Of a stretch of DNA of 64,000 bases, positions 1 to 7,647 are shown in pieces (the stretch's first letter is position 1; every line of letters begins with the position of its first letter). The stretch covers positions 1-64,000 of the forward strand of contig JAAXVR010000004.1 of assembly GCA_013335405.1 (NCBI GenBank), read 5' to 3'. The position numbers were made by a program, and so were the translations under genes. This stretch comes from Chlorobiaceae bacterium (GTDB lineage Bacteria; Bacteroidota; Chlorobiia; Chlorobiales; Chlorobiaceae). Under the pieces are notes generated by a model. It was not told the origin of the DNA. It made no database searches and saw only the letters and a list, made by a program, of their open reading frames with translations.

Positions 1-1
1 C

Positions 2-1168
2 ATGTTTATTAATGCAGGGTATCTTGATCGAACGATTGCGGGCGAAGTGCAACAGGGGCTGAAAAACTATCCTGTCACAGCAATCGTCGGACCTCGGCAG
101 TGTGGCAAGTCAACGCTGATACGGCATCTTGTACACTATGACAGGCCTTTTGTTTATCTCGATCTCGAACGCCCTTCCGATCTGCGGAAACTCGATGATC
201 CTGAATGGTTTCTGCTGAATCAGCGTGAGAAGCTTGTGTGCATCGATGAGGTGCAGCGAAAGCCTGAGCTCTTTCCGCTGATTCGCAGTCTGGTGGACGA
301 GTGGGGCGGCAATGGTCATTTTCTCGTTCTCGGATCGGCTTCCCGGGATCTGTTGAAACAAAGCTCCGAATCGCTTGCTGGACGAATCACCTGCAAGCGC
401 CTGACGCCTTTTTTGTGGGAAGAGGTCAAGGGCCGTGTCACTATCGAGGAGTACTTCTCTCGTGGAGGATTTCCCCGAAGCCTTCTGCAGGCGGATGCGC
501 AGGTGTCGTTCGACTGGCGGGAAGATTTCATCAGGACCTTTCTGGAGCGTGACCTGCTGCAATGGAGCGGGTTTTCACCAGCGACGATGGGGCGGCTCTG
601 GCAGATGCTCGCTCATCAGAACGGGCAGATGGTCAAGCTGTCGGCCATCGGGGGTTCTCTTGGTGTAAGCCACACTTCAGTCAGAAATTATCTCGATCTG
701 CTGCAGCAGACCTTCATGGTTGTCATGCTGCCGCCATTACTTTCCAATGCAGGCAAGCGCCTGGTGAAAACGCCAAAGGTGTACGTGGCCGATACCGGTA
801 TTGTTGCAACCCTGCTCGGTCTTTCGGGTTTCAACCAGATTGCCGGACATCCGGTTTTTGGTTCACTCTGGGAAACACTGGTGCTGATGAACATTCAGGG
901 GATGTTTCCCGGTTGCGAGCTGTTTTACTACCGAACCTCCAACGGCGCGGAAGTGGATCTCGTCATGCAGAAATCCGGCAGGCGCATTGCCATAGAGTGC
1001 AAGGCATCGATGGCTCCGGTTCTGACCAGGGGCAACGGTTCGGCGATAGCGGATGTGTCTCCCATTCATACGTTTGTCGTTGCTCCCGTTGAAAAAGGGC
1101 ATCCTGTACGACAGGGCATAACCGTGGTGAGCCTGTCGGAACTGATCGAGGGGATAGGTGCGATCTGA
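2..1168 (+). CDS. ATP-binding protein, AAA domain plus C-terminal DUF4143
   Basis: The 388-residue protein has a Walker A motif GPRQCGKST at residues 30-38 and a Walker B LVCIDEVQ at about 78-85, the N-terminal AAA_14 layout. The C-terminal half is of the DUF4143 type and ends with EVD (about 317-319) and ECK (about 333-335), the restriction-nuclease-fold-like motif usual there. Members are widespread, often horizontally acquired, and their role is unknown; some sit in toxin-antitoxin or defence settings. The length is normal and the frame is intact. The ATG lies at base 2 of the window, so an upstream start cannot be excluded, although homologs begin at about this point. It is followed by a transposase remnant. 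Confidence 0.85.
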   Translation: MFINAGYLDRTIAGEVQQGLKNYPVTAIVGPRQCGKSTLIRHLVHYDRPFVYLDLERPSDLRKLDDPEWFLLNQREKLVCIDEVQRKPELFPLIRSLVDEWGGNGHFLVLGSASRDLLKQSSESLAGRITCKRLTPFLWEEVKGRVTIEEYFSRGGFPRSLLQADAQVSFDWREDFIRTFLERDLLQWSGFSPATMGRLWQMLAHQNGQMVKLSAIGGSLGVSHTSVRNYLDLLQQTFMVVMLPPLLSNAGKRLVKTPKVYVADTGIVATLLGLSGFNQIAGHPVFGSLWETLVLMNIQGMFPGCELFYYRTSNGAEVDLVMQKSGRRIAIECKASMAPVLTRGNGSAIADVSPIHTFVVAPVEKGHPVRQGITVVSLSELIEGIGAI

Positions 1169-1215
1169 GCCCTCCCCCCCATCACAGGACAGCTCTATGA
1201 AGAAGCTACGTTTGT

Positions 1216-1380
1216 TCAGGCTGCTTCTGGAGCCTTGGGTTTGGAGAACTCGTAAACCGTCTCTGGGAACTCATCATTCAGGGCAGTATGCCTCCGATCT
1301 GTATTGTAATCGATGAACCTTTTTTCAGCCCCTTATAGAGTTCCAGCCCGTCAACGGGATGTCCGGGGAATGTGGGGAGA
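1216..1380 (-). pseudogene. 3' remnant of an IS3-type transposase (orfB)
   Basis: Read on the minus strand, this stretch encodes FIDYNTDRRHTALNDEFPETVY followed by a short tail and a TGA at 1218-1216. This matches the Y-N-x-x-R-x-H-x-A-L-x-x-x-P-x-x-VY end of IS3-family integrase-core transposases. The preceding segment, VDGLELYKGLKK, is in another frame, so a one-base frameshift lies near 1320-1328. There is no room for the rest of the transposase and no terminal inverted repeats are visible. It is a decayed leftover of an insertion event. Confidence 0.6.
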
Positions 1381-1490
1381 AGGGGGACGGCCCTCAATAA
1401 ATCAACAAGCAGAGTTAGCTATTGTGTTCGTTAATTAGTGTTATCTGATTACATCAGAAACAGTAACAAATAATTGCGGATATCCTGATC

Positions 1491-1736
1491 TCATGACACC
1501 CGGTATCCTTCAAGCACAACCTGTTCCATACGGTTAACCTCATCATCGCTCAGAAAACTGAAATGAGCCTCTCTTTTTTTTGCAGATAGGTGCCCATGGT
1601 TTTGCAGGCAGAGTCTGATAACCAGGTTGATTTTCATGTCGGGCATATTGACGATATCCTGAATTCCTGATTTGACCCGGTCATAACTGAAAAGAAAATC
1701 GAGTTCTTCTCTCAGTTCCTCATCGATCGTTTTCAT
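1491..1736 (-). pseudogene. Fic-family C-terminal fragment (81 codons)
   Basis: The frame encodes MKTIDEEL... with MPDMKINLVIRLCLQN and a tail LSAKKREAHFSFLSDDEVNRME. This resembles the extreme C terminus of some Fic/DOC-family proteins, where a winged-helix-like segment and an LTDEE-type motif close the protein. No HPFxxGNGR Fic catalytic motif is present. The open frame runs further upstream to 1871 but only antisense to the methyltransferase, and no Shine-Dalgarno precedes the ATG at 1736. I infer a truncated remnant rather than a working gene. A stand-alone small protein is the alternative. Confidence 0.45.
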
Positions 1737-1782
1737 GATAAAATCAGAGCCGAAGTTAATGCCAGACCCCAGGGATATCAGT

Positions 1783-2490
1783 ATGCGTCCATCCACCATA
1801 GCGGAACGCCGGTTCGCAGCATTTCGTGACAAATTGCAGGGACTTTCTACGCAGGAAATATTCGATTTCATTTATCGTAACAATCTTTGGGACAGTCCCG
1901 AGTCAGTATCCGGATCAGGGTCGCAACTCGATGCCACAACGCAGTTACGCTCTCAACTGCCGGGCATGCTTGACCGGTTGGGGGTTAAAACCCTCCTCGA
2001 TATTCCATGCGGTGACTTCTCCTGGTTGAGCACCGTCAACCTCAATGTCAATTGCTACATCGGAGCCGACATTGTTCCGGGAATTATTGCGCAGAATATC
2101 TCACGATATCGGAATTCGCATCCTTTTGCAGAATTCCGCGTGCTTGACCTCTCGAAGGATCCGCTTCCCGAGGGGGATGCTCTTTTGTGCCGGGATTGTC
2201 TCGTGCATTTACCCTATACCTTGATTGCAGATGCGTTGAAAAATATAACAGCTTCCAGGATCCGTTATGTTCTTCTCACGACATTTGTGGGAAGCGAAAG
2301 GGTGAATGCTGACATTGAGGCCGGCAACTGGAGACCCCTGAATTTTGAAAAGCCGCCGTTTTCATTTCCGAAGCCCGAGATTGTTCTCATCGAGGGGTGT
2401 GCTGAAGAAAATGGCGCATATGCTGACAAGGCCCTTGGTGTATGGCGTGTCGACCACCTTCGTGAAGTTGTGGAGAATCGAAACCGGTGA
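1783..2490 (+). CDS. Class I SAM-dependent methyltransferase
   Basis: The protein (235 residues from this start) has a Rossmann-type motif I LLDIPCGDFSWL, a D-I acidic position after the second strand (YIGADIVPG), and a motif LLCRDCLVHLP in the post-strand-4 position. An N-terminal segment IFDFIYRNNLWDSPESVSGSGS is shared with methyltransferases often found in surface-polysaccharide loci. The substrate is unknown. An in-frame ATG at 1735 would overlap the start of the divergent Fic fragment; I prefer 1783 because AGGG lies upstream and homologs begin near IAERRF. No operon partner is evident. Confidence 0.75.
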   Translation: MRPSTIAERRFAAFRDKLQGLSTQEIFDFIYRNNLWDSPESVSGSGSQLDATTQLRSQLPGMLDRLGVKTLLDIPCGDFSWLSTVNLNVNCYIGADIVPGIIAQNISRYRNSHPFAEFRVLDLSKDPLPEGDALLCRDCLVHLPYTLIADALKNITASRIRYVLLTTFVGSERVNADIEAGNWRPLNFEKPPFSFPKPEIVLIEGCAEENGAYADKALGVWRVDHLREVVENRNR

Positions 2491-2813
2491 GCTGGCCATT
2501 ATATATTATTGTTCCGGCAACAATAAGTCTCGTAAGGAAATCCATGCAACGGGAATGTCATTCCGCAATGAAGCGTAGCAAAGCGAAGAATCCATTGTAT
2601 TGCTAAACAATAAGTTATGGATTCTTCGCTTTGCTCAGAATGACAAAATCGGAGCAATTGCCAGTTAAGCAGGATTGACAGTATTAATCGCCGGAGTAAT
2701 ACTGAAAATGTTAAAAGTGCTGGGCTTTTCCTGACTACGGCAGCACTTTCGTGATGCTTATGAAACCCGTATATTCTGTCTATAATGGACAGATTATGAA
2801 GGAGAGGATTGAT
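2491..2813. other. Intergenic stretch with one palindromic repeat
   Basis: No supported gene lies here. The only notable structure is the inverted repeat at 2557-2644, described separately. Open frames crossing it on the minus strand are read through the palindrome and look non-coding. Confidence 0.6.
2557..2644. repeat. Palindromic intergenic repeat (REP/MITE-like)
   Basis: The arms CAAAGCGAAGAATCCAT (2579-2595) and ATGGATTCTTCGCTTTG (2617-2633) are perfect inverted complements of 17 bp. They are flanked by GTCATTCC (2557) and GAATGAC (ending 2644), which extend the symmetry imperfectly. The core GTCATTCTGAGC...AAAGCGAAGAATCC is a pattern I recognise as a repetitive intergenic palindrome in several bacterial phyla. 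Only one copy is visible in this window. No transposase is associated. Confidence 0.7.
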
Positions 2814-3014
2814 ATGGAAAACTGGCAGATACAAAAAGCGAAAAATCATTTCAGCGATCTGGTGCGGAAAGCGCAGGAATCTGGACCGCAGACAATCACG
2901 AAGGATGGAAAGGCTGAGGCAGTGCTGCTTTCCATGCAGGATTATCGTAACCTGATGAGAAAGCAGGGCTCTCTGGTGGATATTTTTCAAAAATCGCCAT
3001 TGATCTATGGATAA
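2814..3014 (+). CDS. Phd/YefM-family antitoxin, orphan
   Basis: The 66-residue protein begins MENWQIQKAKNHFSDLVRKA and continues with GPQTITKDGKAEAVLLSMQDYRNL, the classic Phd/YefM fold signature. Such antitoxins bind DNA with the N terminus and neutralise a RelE- or PIN-type toxin with the C terminus. The start at 2814 is supported by AAGGAGAGG about 10 bases upstream; the frame opens earlier at 2751 but without a ribosome site. No toxin gene follows: the next 70 bases have no coding frame and then a decayed methyltransferase remnant begins. It is either an orphan or a leftover of a lost module. Confidence 0.8.
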   Translation: MENWQIQKAKNHFSDLVRKAQESGPQTITKDGKAEAVLLSMQDYRNLMRKQGSLVDIFQKSPLIYG

Positions 3015-3087
3015 CTCTTGATCTTGAGAGAAGAAAAGAGTGAGGACCTGGGGGCCGTAACTGAAGTAGAATAATAAGAATCAGTGG

Positions 3088-3279
3088 TTATGTTCATGCA
3101 GGGCTTGTAACCGGATGATCAGGCACCCCATGAAGGCTTCGGCGTTGAGTATCTCCCCGGGGTTGGCCTGCATGGTCCACTCCCATGCTTTCCCTGGTGT
3201 GTTCTGCATCTATCTCGTGCTGATCCGCATGGAGGAAGAGGGGCTGCGGAAAGCTTATGGCGGAAACCATACCGCATAA
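3088..3279 (+). pseudogene. Remnant of isoprenylcysteine-methyltransferase-like membrane protein
   Basis: An in-frame plus-strand segment contains IRHPMKASALSISPGLACMVHS and then YLVLIRMEEEGLRKAYGGNH before TAA. This matches the conserved C-terminal block of the ICMT/PEMT-like family (R-[HN]-P ... GLA ... EE-x-L-x-x-x-[FY]-G-x-x-Y). There is no plausible start or N-terminal membrane segments upstream, and the usual Y after RHPM is missing. It is a 5'-truncated pseudogene. The overlapping minus-strand frame has no recognisable content. Confidence 0.6.
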
Positions 3280-3455
3280 CGACAGAAAACAGGGAAGCTC
3301 ATTCCCTTCGTTTACTGATCCATCCCGTCGAATCGTCACTCCTGAACTCCTTCCGGAAAAGAACGGGAGGCACTTTAACCGTTTAAACTTTTAGCAGGCG
3401 GTTCTGCTTGTTGTTCTGGTTCCCAATACAGGTTTCCCCGAAAGGAGCAGGCATC

Positions 3456-3890
3456 ATGCTTAATCACGCATCATGGATCAATGGAAATGCCGTTGTACTG
3501 GAAGAACCGAACAACATCCTTGTCCGGCACTGGGGCCGGGGTACCGAAATGCAGTTTAGCTTCGCGCCCGGTGTTGCCCCACGAGGTACCTGGTGCCACA
3601 TCGCCCTTCCTACACCGGTTATCGTCAATGACATCCATATCTACGATGGTCCCGGGAAGATTGCCGCGTGGGACGCAATTCCCGGAGGCAACACTTCGGC
3701 GCGGCGTTCGGGTGATCATTCCCGTTCAATCGATGATCAGAAAACGATTATGTTGCCTGCGCCGCATGAGGTTTCCTGCGGACTTTCAATTTCATTTACC
3801 TTCAGGCCCCTCGCTGTGAATACCTCACTGCAGACAGTCGACCCCGAGGGCAAACTCTTGATTTCCGCAGCCGGAGCAGATTTTATTTAA
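3456..3890 (+). CDS. Conserved small protein, possibly DUF6623-like
   Basis: The 144-residue protein begins MLNHASWINGNAVVLEEP, with a central block RGTWCHIALPTPVIVNDIHIYDGPGKI. The GTW-x-H-x-x-x-PTPV pattern and the following I-x-[VI]-YDG recall DUF6623 proteins, a beta-rich family of unknown function. I hold this loosely. No signal peptide or membrane segment is visible. The start at 3456 has AAAGGAG about 12 bases upstream; the frame is open from 3408. It stands alone between a pseudogene and a hydrolase. Confidence 0.6.
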   Translation: MLNHASWINGNAVVLEEPNNILVRHWGRGTEMQFSFAPGVAPRGTWCHIALPTPVIVNDIHIYDGPGKIAAWDAIPGGNTSARRSGDHSRSIDDQKTIMLPAPHEVSCGLSISFTFRPLAVNTSLQTVDPEGKLLISAAGADFI

Positions 3891-4089
3891 CGGGAAGCCT
3901 TGGGCAAGGCAGATTACCTGTCAGGAATCAGGGTATGCTATATTCATATCAGGCTGTCAAACGGAATGAAGAGAGTTGCCTATGAGATATCGTTCCCTTT
4001 ATTTACCTTGAAACAATGCATACTCCGGAATGACCGGGCAGCAGCCCCTGCTTTCCGGAGATATTTTCCCCACAGAGAGATCCCTCATC

Positions 4090-4917
4090 ATGACACAGTT
4101 TCATCAGCCGACCGGTTCGGAAAATGGCGCATGTCAGGTTCAGGCCGGCGACATCACCATGAGCTGCCGTGTGATCGGCAGCGGCCATCCGCTTCTTTTG
4201 ATCATGGGTTACGGCAGTACGATGAACCTCTGGGAGCCTCAGCTTCTCGAACGGTTCGCAGAGCGCTATAAGGTCATCGTGTTCGACAATCGGGGGGTAG
4301 GCGGTTCGGAAGCTGGGGTGCAGCCGTTTTCCATCAGCCAGTTTGCCGAAGACTCTTCCGCCCTTCTGCACGCTCTTGGTGTCGGACAGGCGCATGTACT
4401 CGGCTGGTCGATGGGATCCCTGGTCGCACAGGAACTCGCCCTGCTTTACCCAGCAAGGGTCAGCAGGCTGGTCCTCCATGCGGCCCATTGCGATGCGAAA
4501 ATGTTTCCGCCTTCGCCCGAGGTGCTCGCGCGGCTCACCGACCCGTCAGGGACGCCCGAAGAGCGCGGTATGCGGTATATCAGTGTGCTTTTTCCCGAGA
4601 GCTGGCTGCGGGACAACGGGCTCCGCCTGAAGGAGATCTTTTTCCGGCCCATGGGTCCGGTGCCTGAGGAGAGCATTGGCATGCAGGCTGAGGCAATCGA
4701 CAGCTGGGAGGGGAGTGCGGGCAGACTTGACAAGATCGCCTGCCCGACGCTTCTCGTTGCAGGCGCCGAGGATAATCTGGTACCCCCCGAAAATTCTCGA
4801 TACATGGCCGGAAAAATACCCGGATCGCAACTGACCGTTATCGAAAACGGCGGGCACGGTCTGATGTTCCAGTTTCCCGGAATATTTTCCGACATTGTTG
4901 CCGGTTTCCTCGGGTAG
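4090..4917 (+). CDS. Alpha/beta-fold hydrolase
   Basis: The 275-residue protein has the alpha/beta hydrolase layout: LLLIMGYG oxyanion region, FDNRGVGGS, nucleophile elbow GWSMGS (Ser near residue 107), acid in AGAEDNLVP and His in NGGHGLMF near the C terminus. The closest general resemblance is to 3-oxoadipate enol-lactonase-like and chloroperoxidase-like esterases; the substrate cannot be told. The frame opens at 4030, but the ATG at 4090 is preceded by AGAGAG and matches family starts. It is monocistronic as far as can be seen. Confidence 0.85.
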   Translation: MTQFHQPTGSENGACQVQAGDITMSCRVIGSGHPLLLIMGYGSTMNLWEPQLLERFAERYKVIVFDNRGVGGSEAGVQPFSISQFAEDSSALLHALGVGQAHVLGWSMGSLVAQELALLYPARVSRLVLHAAHCDAKMFPPSPEVLARLTDPSGTPEERGMRYISVLFPESWLRDNGLRLKEIFFRPMGPVPEESIGMQAEAIDSWEGSAGRLDKIACPTLLVAGAEDNLVPPENSRYMAGKIPGSQLTVIENGGHGLMFQFPGIFSDIVAGFLG

Positions 4918-5379
4918 CATGAAAAGTTTGCCCTCGAAAGCAATCGTCAGGAGATGGCAATAATCCCGATTCCTTTTTTTCCCCTTTCACTCTCCCCTTG
5001 AACCCTGATAGCCGGGTTTCCGGCATCAGCTCCCGGAGTGTCGTTATGCGCTCTATAAACCGTAATGATATTGCTACTATAGGGAACGCTGGAATGTCAC
5101 TGTCTGTCACGAGCGACTTGTTCTGTGCTGCTCGCAATCCGTATGTGCCGGGTGTAAACACACCGATTACTCCGGACCCTGCACCCCTGCTTTTCATGAA
5201 ATGTGCCGCTGAGGGTATCTGATCGCGTAACATAGCTGAAATTATATAAAGGTGCGCTGAAATGAATAATAACCCGGTATGTCGGAATTATTCGTATGTT
5301 TTCGTGCCCTGAAACAGGTACTCTGCCTGTTTCAGCTCAGGCGGTTCAGCCTTGTAACACTATTCAGCGTCAGATTACG
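4918..5379. other. Intergenic region and rsgA leader
   Basis: No supported gene. An open frame at 4998-5222 has no ribosome site, domain or compositional support. The right-hand end carries a perfect hairpin (5309-5335, separate entry) in the leader of rsgA. Confidence 0.5.
5309..5335 (+). promoter_or_regulatory. Hairpin in rsgA leader
   Basis: CTGAAACAGG (5309-5318) and CCTGTTTCAG (5326-5335) form a perfect 10-bp stem with a 7-base loop. There is no downstream T-run, so it is not a standard terminator. It lies 45 bases before the preferred rsgA start and argues against the longer reading frame from 5296 being translated. Confidence 0.5.
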
Positions 5380-6441
5380 ATGAAGTTGAGCGATCTCGGT
5401 TTCGATCGATGGATTGAGGTATTTGCAGATGATATACCTCCCGGGGACCGGAACATTGCGCGCGTGTCAGCAGTCGACCGAAATTCCTTCCTTGTCAGGA
5501 ATGAAAACACGGAGGTGCCTGCAGAGCTTTCCGGGAAGTTCCTGTTCACAGCAGATTCCCCTGTCGATCTGCCCTGCGTCGGTGATTGGGTCGAAGTCCA
5601 GTACCACAACGGTGGTGCATCGGCCATCATCCAGGCGGTTTTCCCGAGGAGGACTTTCCTGCGCCGGAAACGTGCCGGCATGCAGGTGGATTACCAGATG
5701 ATCGCCGCCAATATCGATATGGCGTTCATTATCCAGTCATGCCATTTCGACTTCAATCTGCCGAGACTGGACAGGTACCTTGCAATGGTTGCAGACAGCC
5801 ATGCAGAGGCGGTTGTCATTCTTGCCAAAACAGACATGGTCACTCCAGACGATCTGCAGCGGAAACTTGATTATATAAGGGAGTCCGGTATCACAGCCAG
5901 GGTTATTGCCCTCAGCAACATTACCGGCACGGGATATGACGAATTCCGCCAGCTTTTGCTGCCCGGCCGGACATACTGTCTGCTCGGTTCATCCGGAGTC
6001 GGCAAGACCACGTTGCTCAATCGCCTGATCGGGAGGGATGACCTGGATACCAAAGCGGTCAGTTCGACAGGGGAAGGTACGCATACGACAACGCGGAGGC
6101 AGCTCATTCTGCTTGAAAACGGCGTTCTGTTCATCGATACGCCCGGAATGAGGGAGTTGGGCCTGCTGGGGGCAGGCGAGGGAATAGAGAAGGGATTTGA
6201 AGATATTGCTGAGCTTTCCACAACGTGCCGTTATGCCGATTGCACCCATACCGGGGAATCAGGATGCGCTGTGCTTGCTGCAGTTGCAGACGGCGAACTT
6301 GCCGGTGAACGCTATTCCAGCTATATGAAACTTCGGAAAGAGTCGGAGTTCCATGAGATGTCCTACCTCGAGAAACGTAAAAAGGACAGGGCTTTCGGGC
6401 GCTTCGTCAAGAAAGCGAAGAAGGATATGAAACGATGGTGA
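5380..6441 (+). CDS. rsgA: Ribosome small subunit-dependent GTPase A
   Basis: RsgA checks and releases late factors from the maturing 30S subunit. The 353-residue protein has an N-terminal OB-like domain, then the circularly permuted GTPase order typical of the family: G4-like AKTDM, G1 GSSGVGKT at 203-210 and G3 DTPGMRELGL. The C-terminal zinc module C283-x4-C288-x-H290-x5-C296 is intact. The frame is open from 5296, but MKLSDLGF at 5380 is a more natural family start and the leader contains a hairpin. It precedes the ribosomal superoperon by about 260 bases. Confidence 0.92.
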   Translation: MKLSDLGFDRWIEVFADDIPPGDRNIARVSAVDRNSFLVRNENTEVPAELSGKFLFTADSPVDLPCVGDWVEVQYHNGGASAIIQAVFPRRTFLRRKRAGMQVDYQMIAANIDMAFIIQSCHFDFNLPRLDRYLAMVADSHAEAVVILAKTDMVTPDDLQRKLDYIRESGITARVIALSNITGTGYDEFRQLLLPGRTYCLLGSSGVGKTTLLNRLIGRDDLDTKAVSSTGEGTHTTTRRQLILLENGVLFIDTPGMRELGLLGAGEGIEKGFEDIAELSTTCRYADCTHTGESGCAVLAAVADGELAGERYSSYMKLRKESEFHEMSYLEKRKKDRAFGRFVKKAKKDMKRW

Positions 6442-6702
6442 CAGGGTGCAATGTCCCGAATGCCTGCGCATCATGCCTTTCTCCGGTTATCCACAACCCT
6501 CACAGCTCCTTTTTCAGTTGAATCGCCGCTCTTTTTTCCTCATGGCGTGGAATACGCATGCAGTCACTTTTTTCAGTCAACAGACGAAAAATGTTGTTTC
6601 AGGTTTTGTTTTTTTTGATAAATCGCCTACATTGTCTGTCCTTATGAATTTTTTATAGGTTGCATTTTAAATAGTTGTTTTTAAATAGAAAGAGAATACA
6701 GT

Positions 6703-7110
6703 ATGCCGACGATTCAGCAGCTCATCAGGCTTGGAAGAAGTGTGAAAGCGTCAAAAACAGCGTCACCGGCGCTTGAGAAATGTCCTCAGAAACGCGGGGT
6801 TTGCACTCGTGTTTATACGACGACGCCAAAAAAGCCCAACTCCGCCTTGAGGAAGGTTGCGCGTGTCAGGCTTTCGAACAAAATCGAAGTTACTGCCTAT
6901 ATCCCGGGCGAAGGGCATAACCTTCAGGAGCACTCGATCGTTCTGATCAGGGGTGGCAGGGTGAAGGATCTTCCCGGCGTACGCTATCATATCGTCCGTG
7001 GTTCCCTGGATACTTCCGGTGTTGCGGACCGCAAGCAGAGCCGGTCGAAGTATGGAGCCAAGCAGCCCAAGGCCGGTGCACCGGCTCCTGCAAAGGGAAA
7101 AGGCAGATAA
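6703..7110 (+). CDS. rpsL: 30S ribosomal protein S12
   Basis: First gene of the str operon, 135 residues. It carries the decoding-centre motifs [17 protein letters not shown] and [13 protein letters not shown], the two loops where streptomycin-resistance changes occur in other bacteria. The C terminus has an Ala/Pro/Lys-rich tail. A GAAAGAG ribosome site precedes the ATG. The 260-base A/T-rich leader before it probably holds the superoperon promoter, but I cannot pick the hexamers with confidence. Confidence 0.98.
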   Translation: MPTIQQLIRLGRSVKASKTASPALEKCPQKRGVCTRVYTTTPKKPNSALRKVARVRLSNKIEVTAYIPGEGHNLQEHSIVLIRGGRVKDLPGVRYHIVRGSLDTSGVADRKQSRSKYGAKQPKAGAPAPAKGKGR

Positions 7111-7137
7111 GGTTGAATCATTAATCCAGAGAAGAGC

Positions 7138-7605
7138 ATGTCGAAAAAAAGCAGCTATAAGAGGATTGTAGGAGATTTTCGTTACAACGACGAGAGTGTG
7201 GCGCGTTTCATCAATGCCGTTATGCTTGACGGCAAGAAAGTTGTCGCGGCAAAGATAGTGTACGATGCTTTCAATATTATTTCAGAAAAGTCCAACGGAG
7301 GAGATCCGCTGGAAATCTACCGCAAGGCTATTTCGAACATCGCTCCTGTTGTCGAGGTTCGCAGCAAGCGTGTCGGCGGTGCCACTTACCAGATCCCTAT
7401 GGAGGTCAAGCCTTCGAGAAGATCGGCTCTTGCTTTCCGCTGGCTGAAAGCCTACGCTGCAAAGCGCGGCGGCAGGTCCATGGCTGAAAAACTCGCAGCG
7501 GAACTGCTCGATGCCTCCAATGAGCAGGGTGCATCGGTCAAGAAGCGTGATGAAGTTCACAGGATGGCGGATGCAAACAAGGCGTTTGCGCATTTCAGGT
7601 TCTAA
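7138..7605 (+). CDS. rpsG: 30S ribosomal protein S7
   Basis: 155 residues, primary 16S rRNA binder that nucleates the 30S head. Recognisable blocks are FINAVMLDGKKVVAAKIVYDAF, VRSKRVGGATYQIPMEV and the C-terminal KKRDEVHRMADANKAFAHFRF. It follows rpsL by 27 bases with an AGAGAAGAG ribosome site and precedes fusA, as in the classic str operon. Confidence 0.98.
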   Translation: MSKKSSYKRIVGDFRYNDESVARFINAVMLDGKKVVAAKIVYDAFNIISEKSNGGDPLEIYRKAISNIAPVVEVRSKRVGGATYQIPMEVKPSRRSALAFRWLKAYAAKRGGRSMAEKLAAELLDASNEQGASVKKRDEVHRMADANKAFAHFRF

Positions 7606-7647
7606 AAGAGTTTTAACGTCTGTAGATAATCGTCCAATATTTGTTTT

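Noticed and set aside
2499..2990. Minus-strand frame of 163 codons
   Set aside because: It reads through the palindromic repeat and antisense of the Phd gene, and shows no protein-like features.
6487..6495. A perfect DnaA-box-like TTATCCACA upstream of rpsL, possible replication origin
   Set aside because: Only a single box is present, with no cluster, no A/T-rich unwinding element and no dnaA/dnaN nearby.
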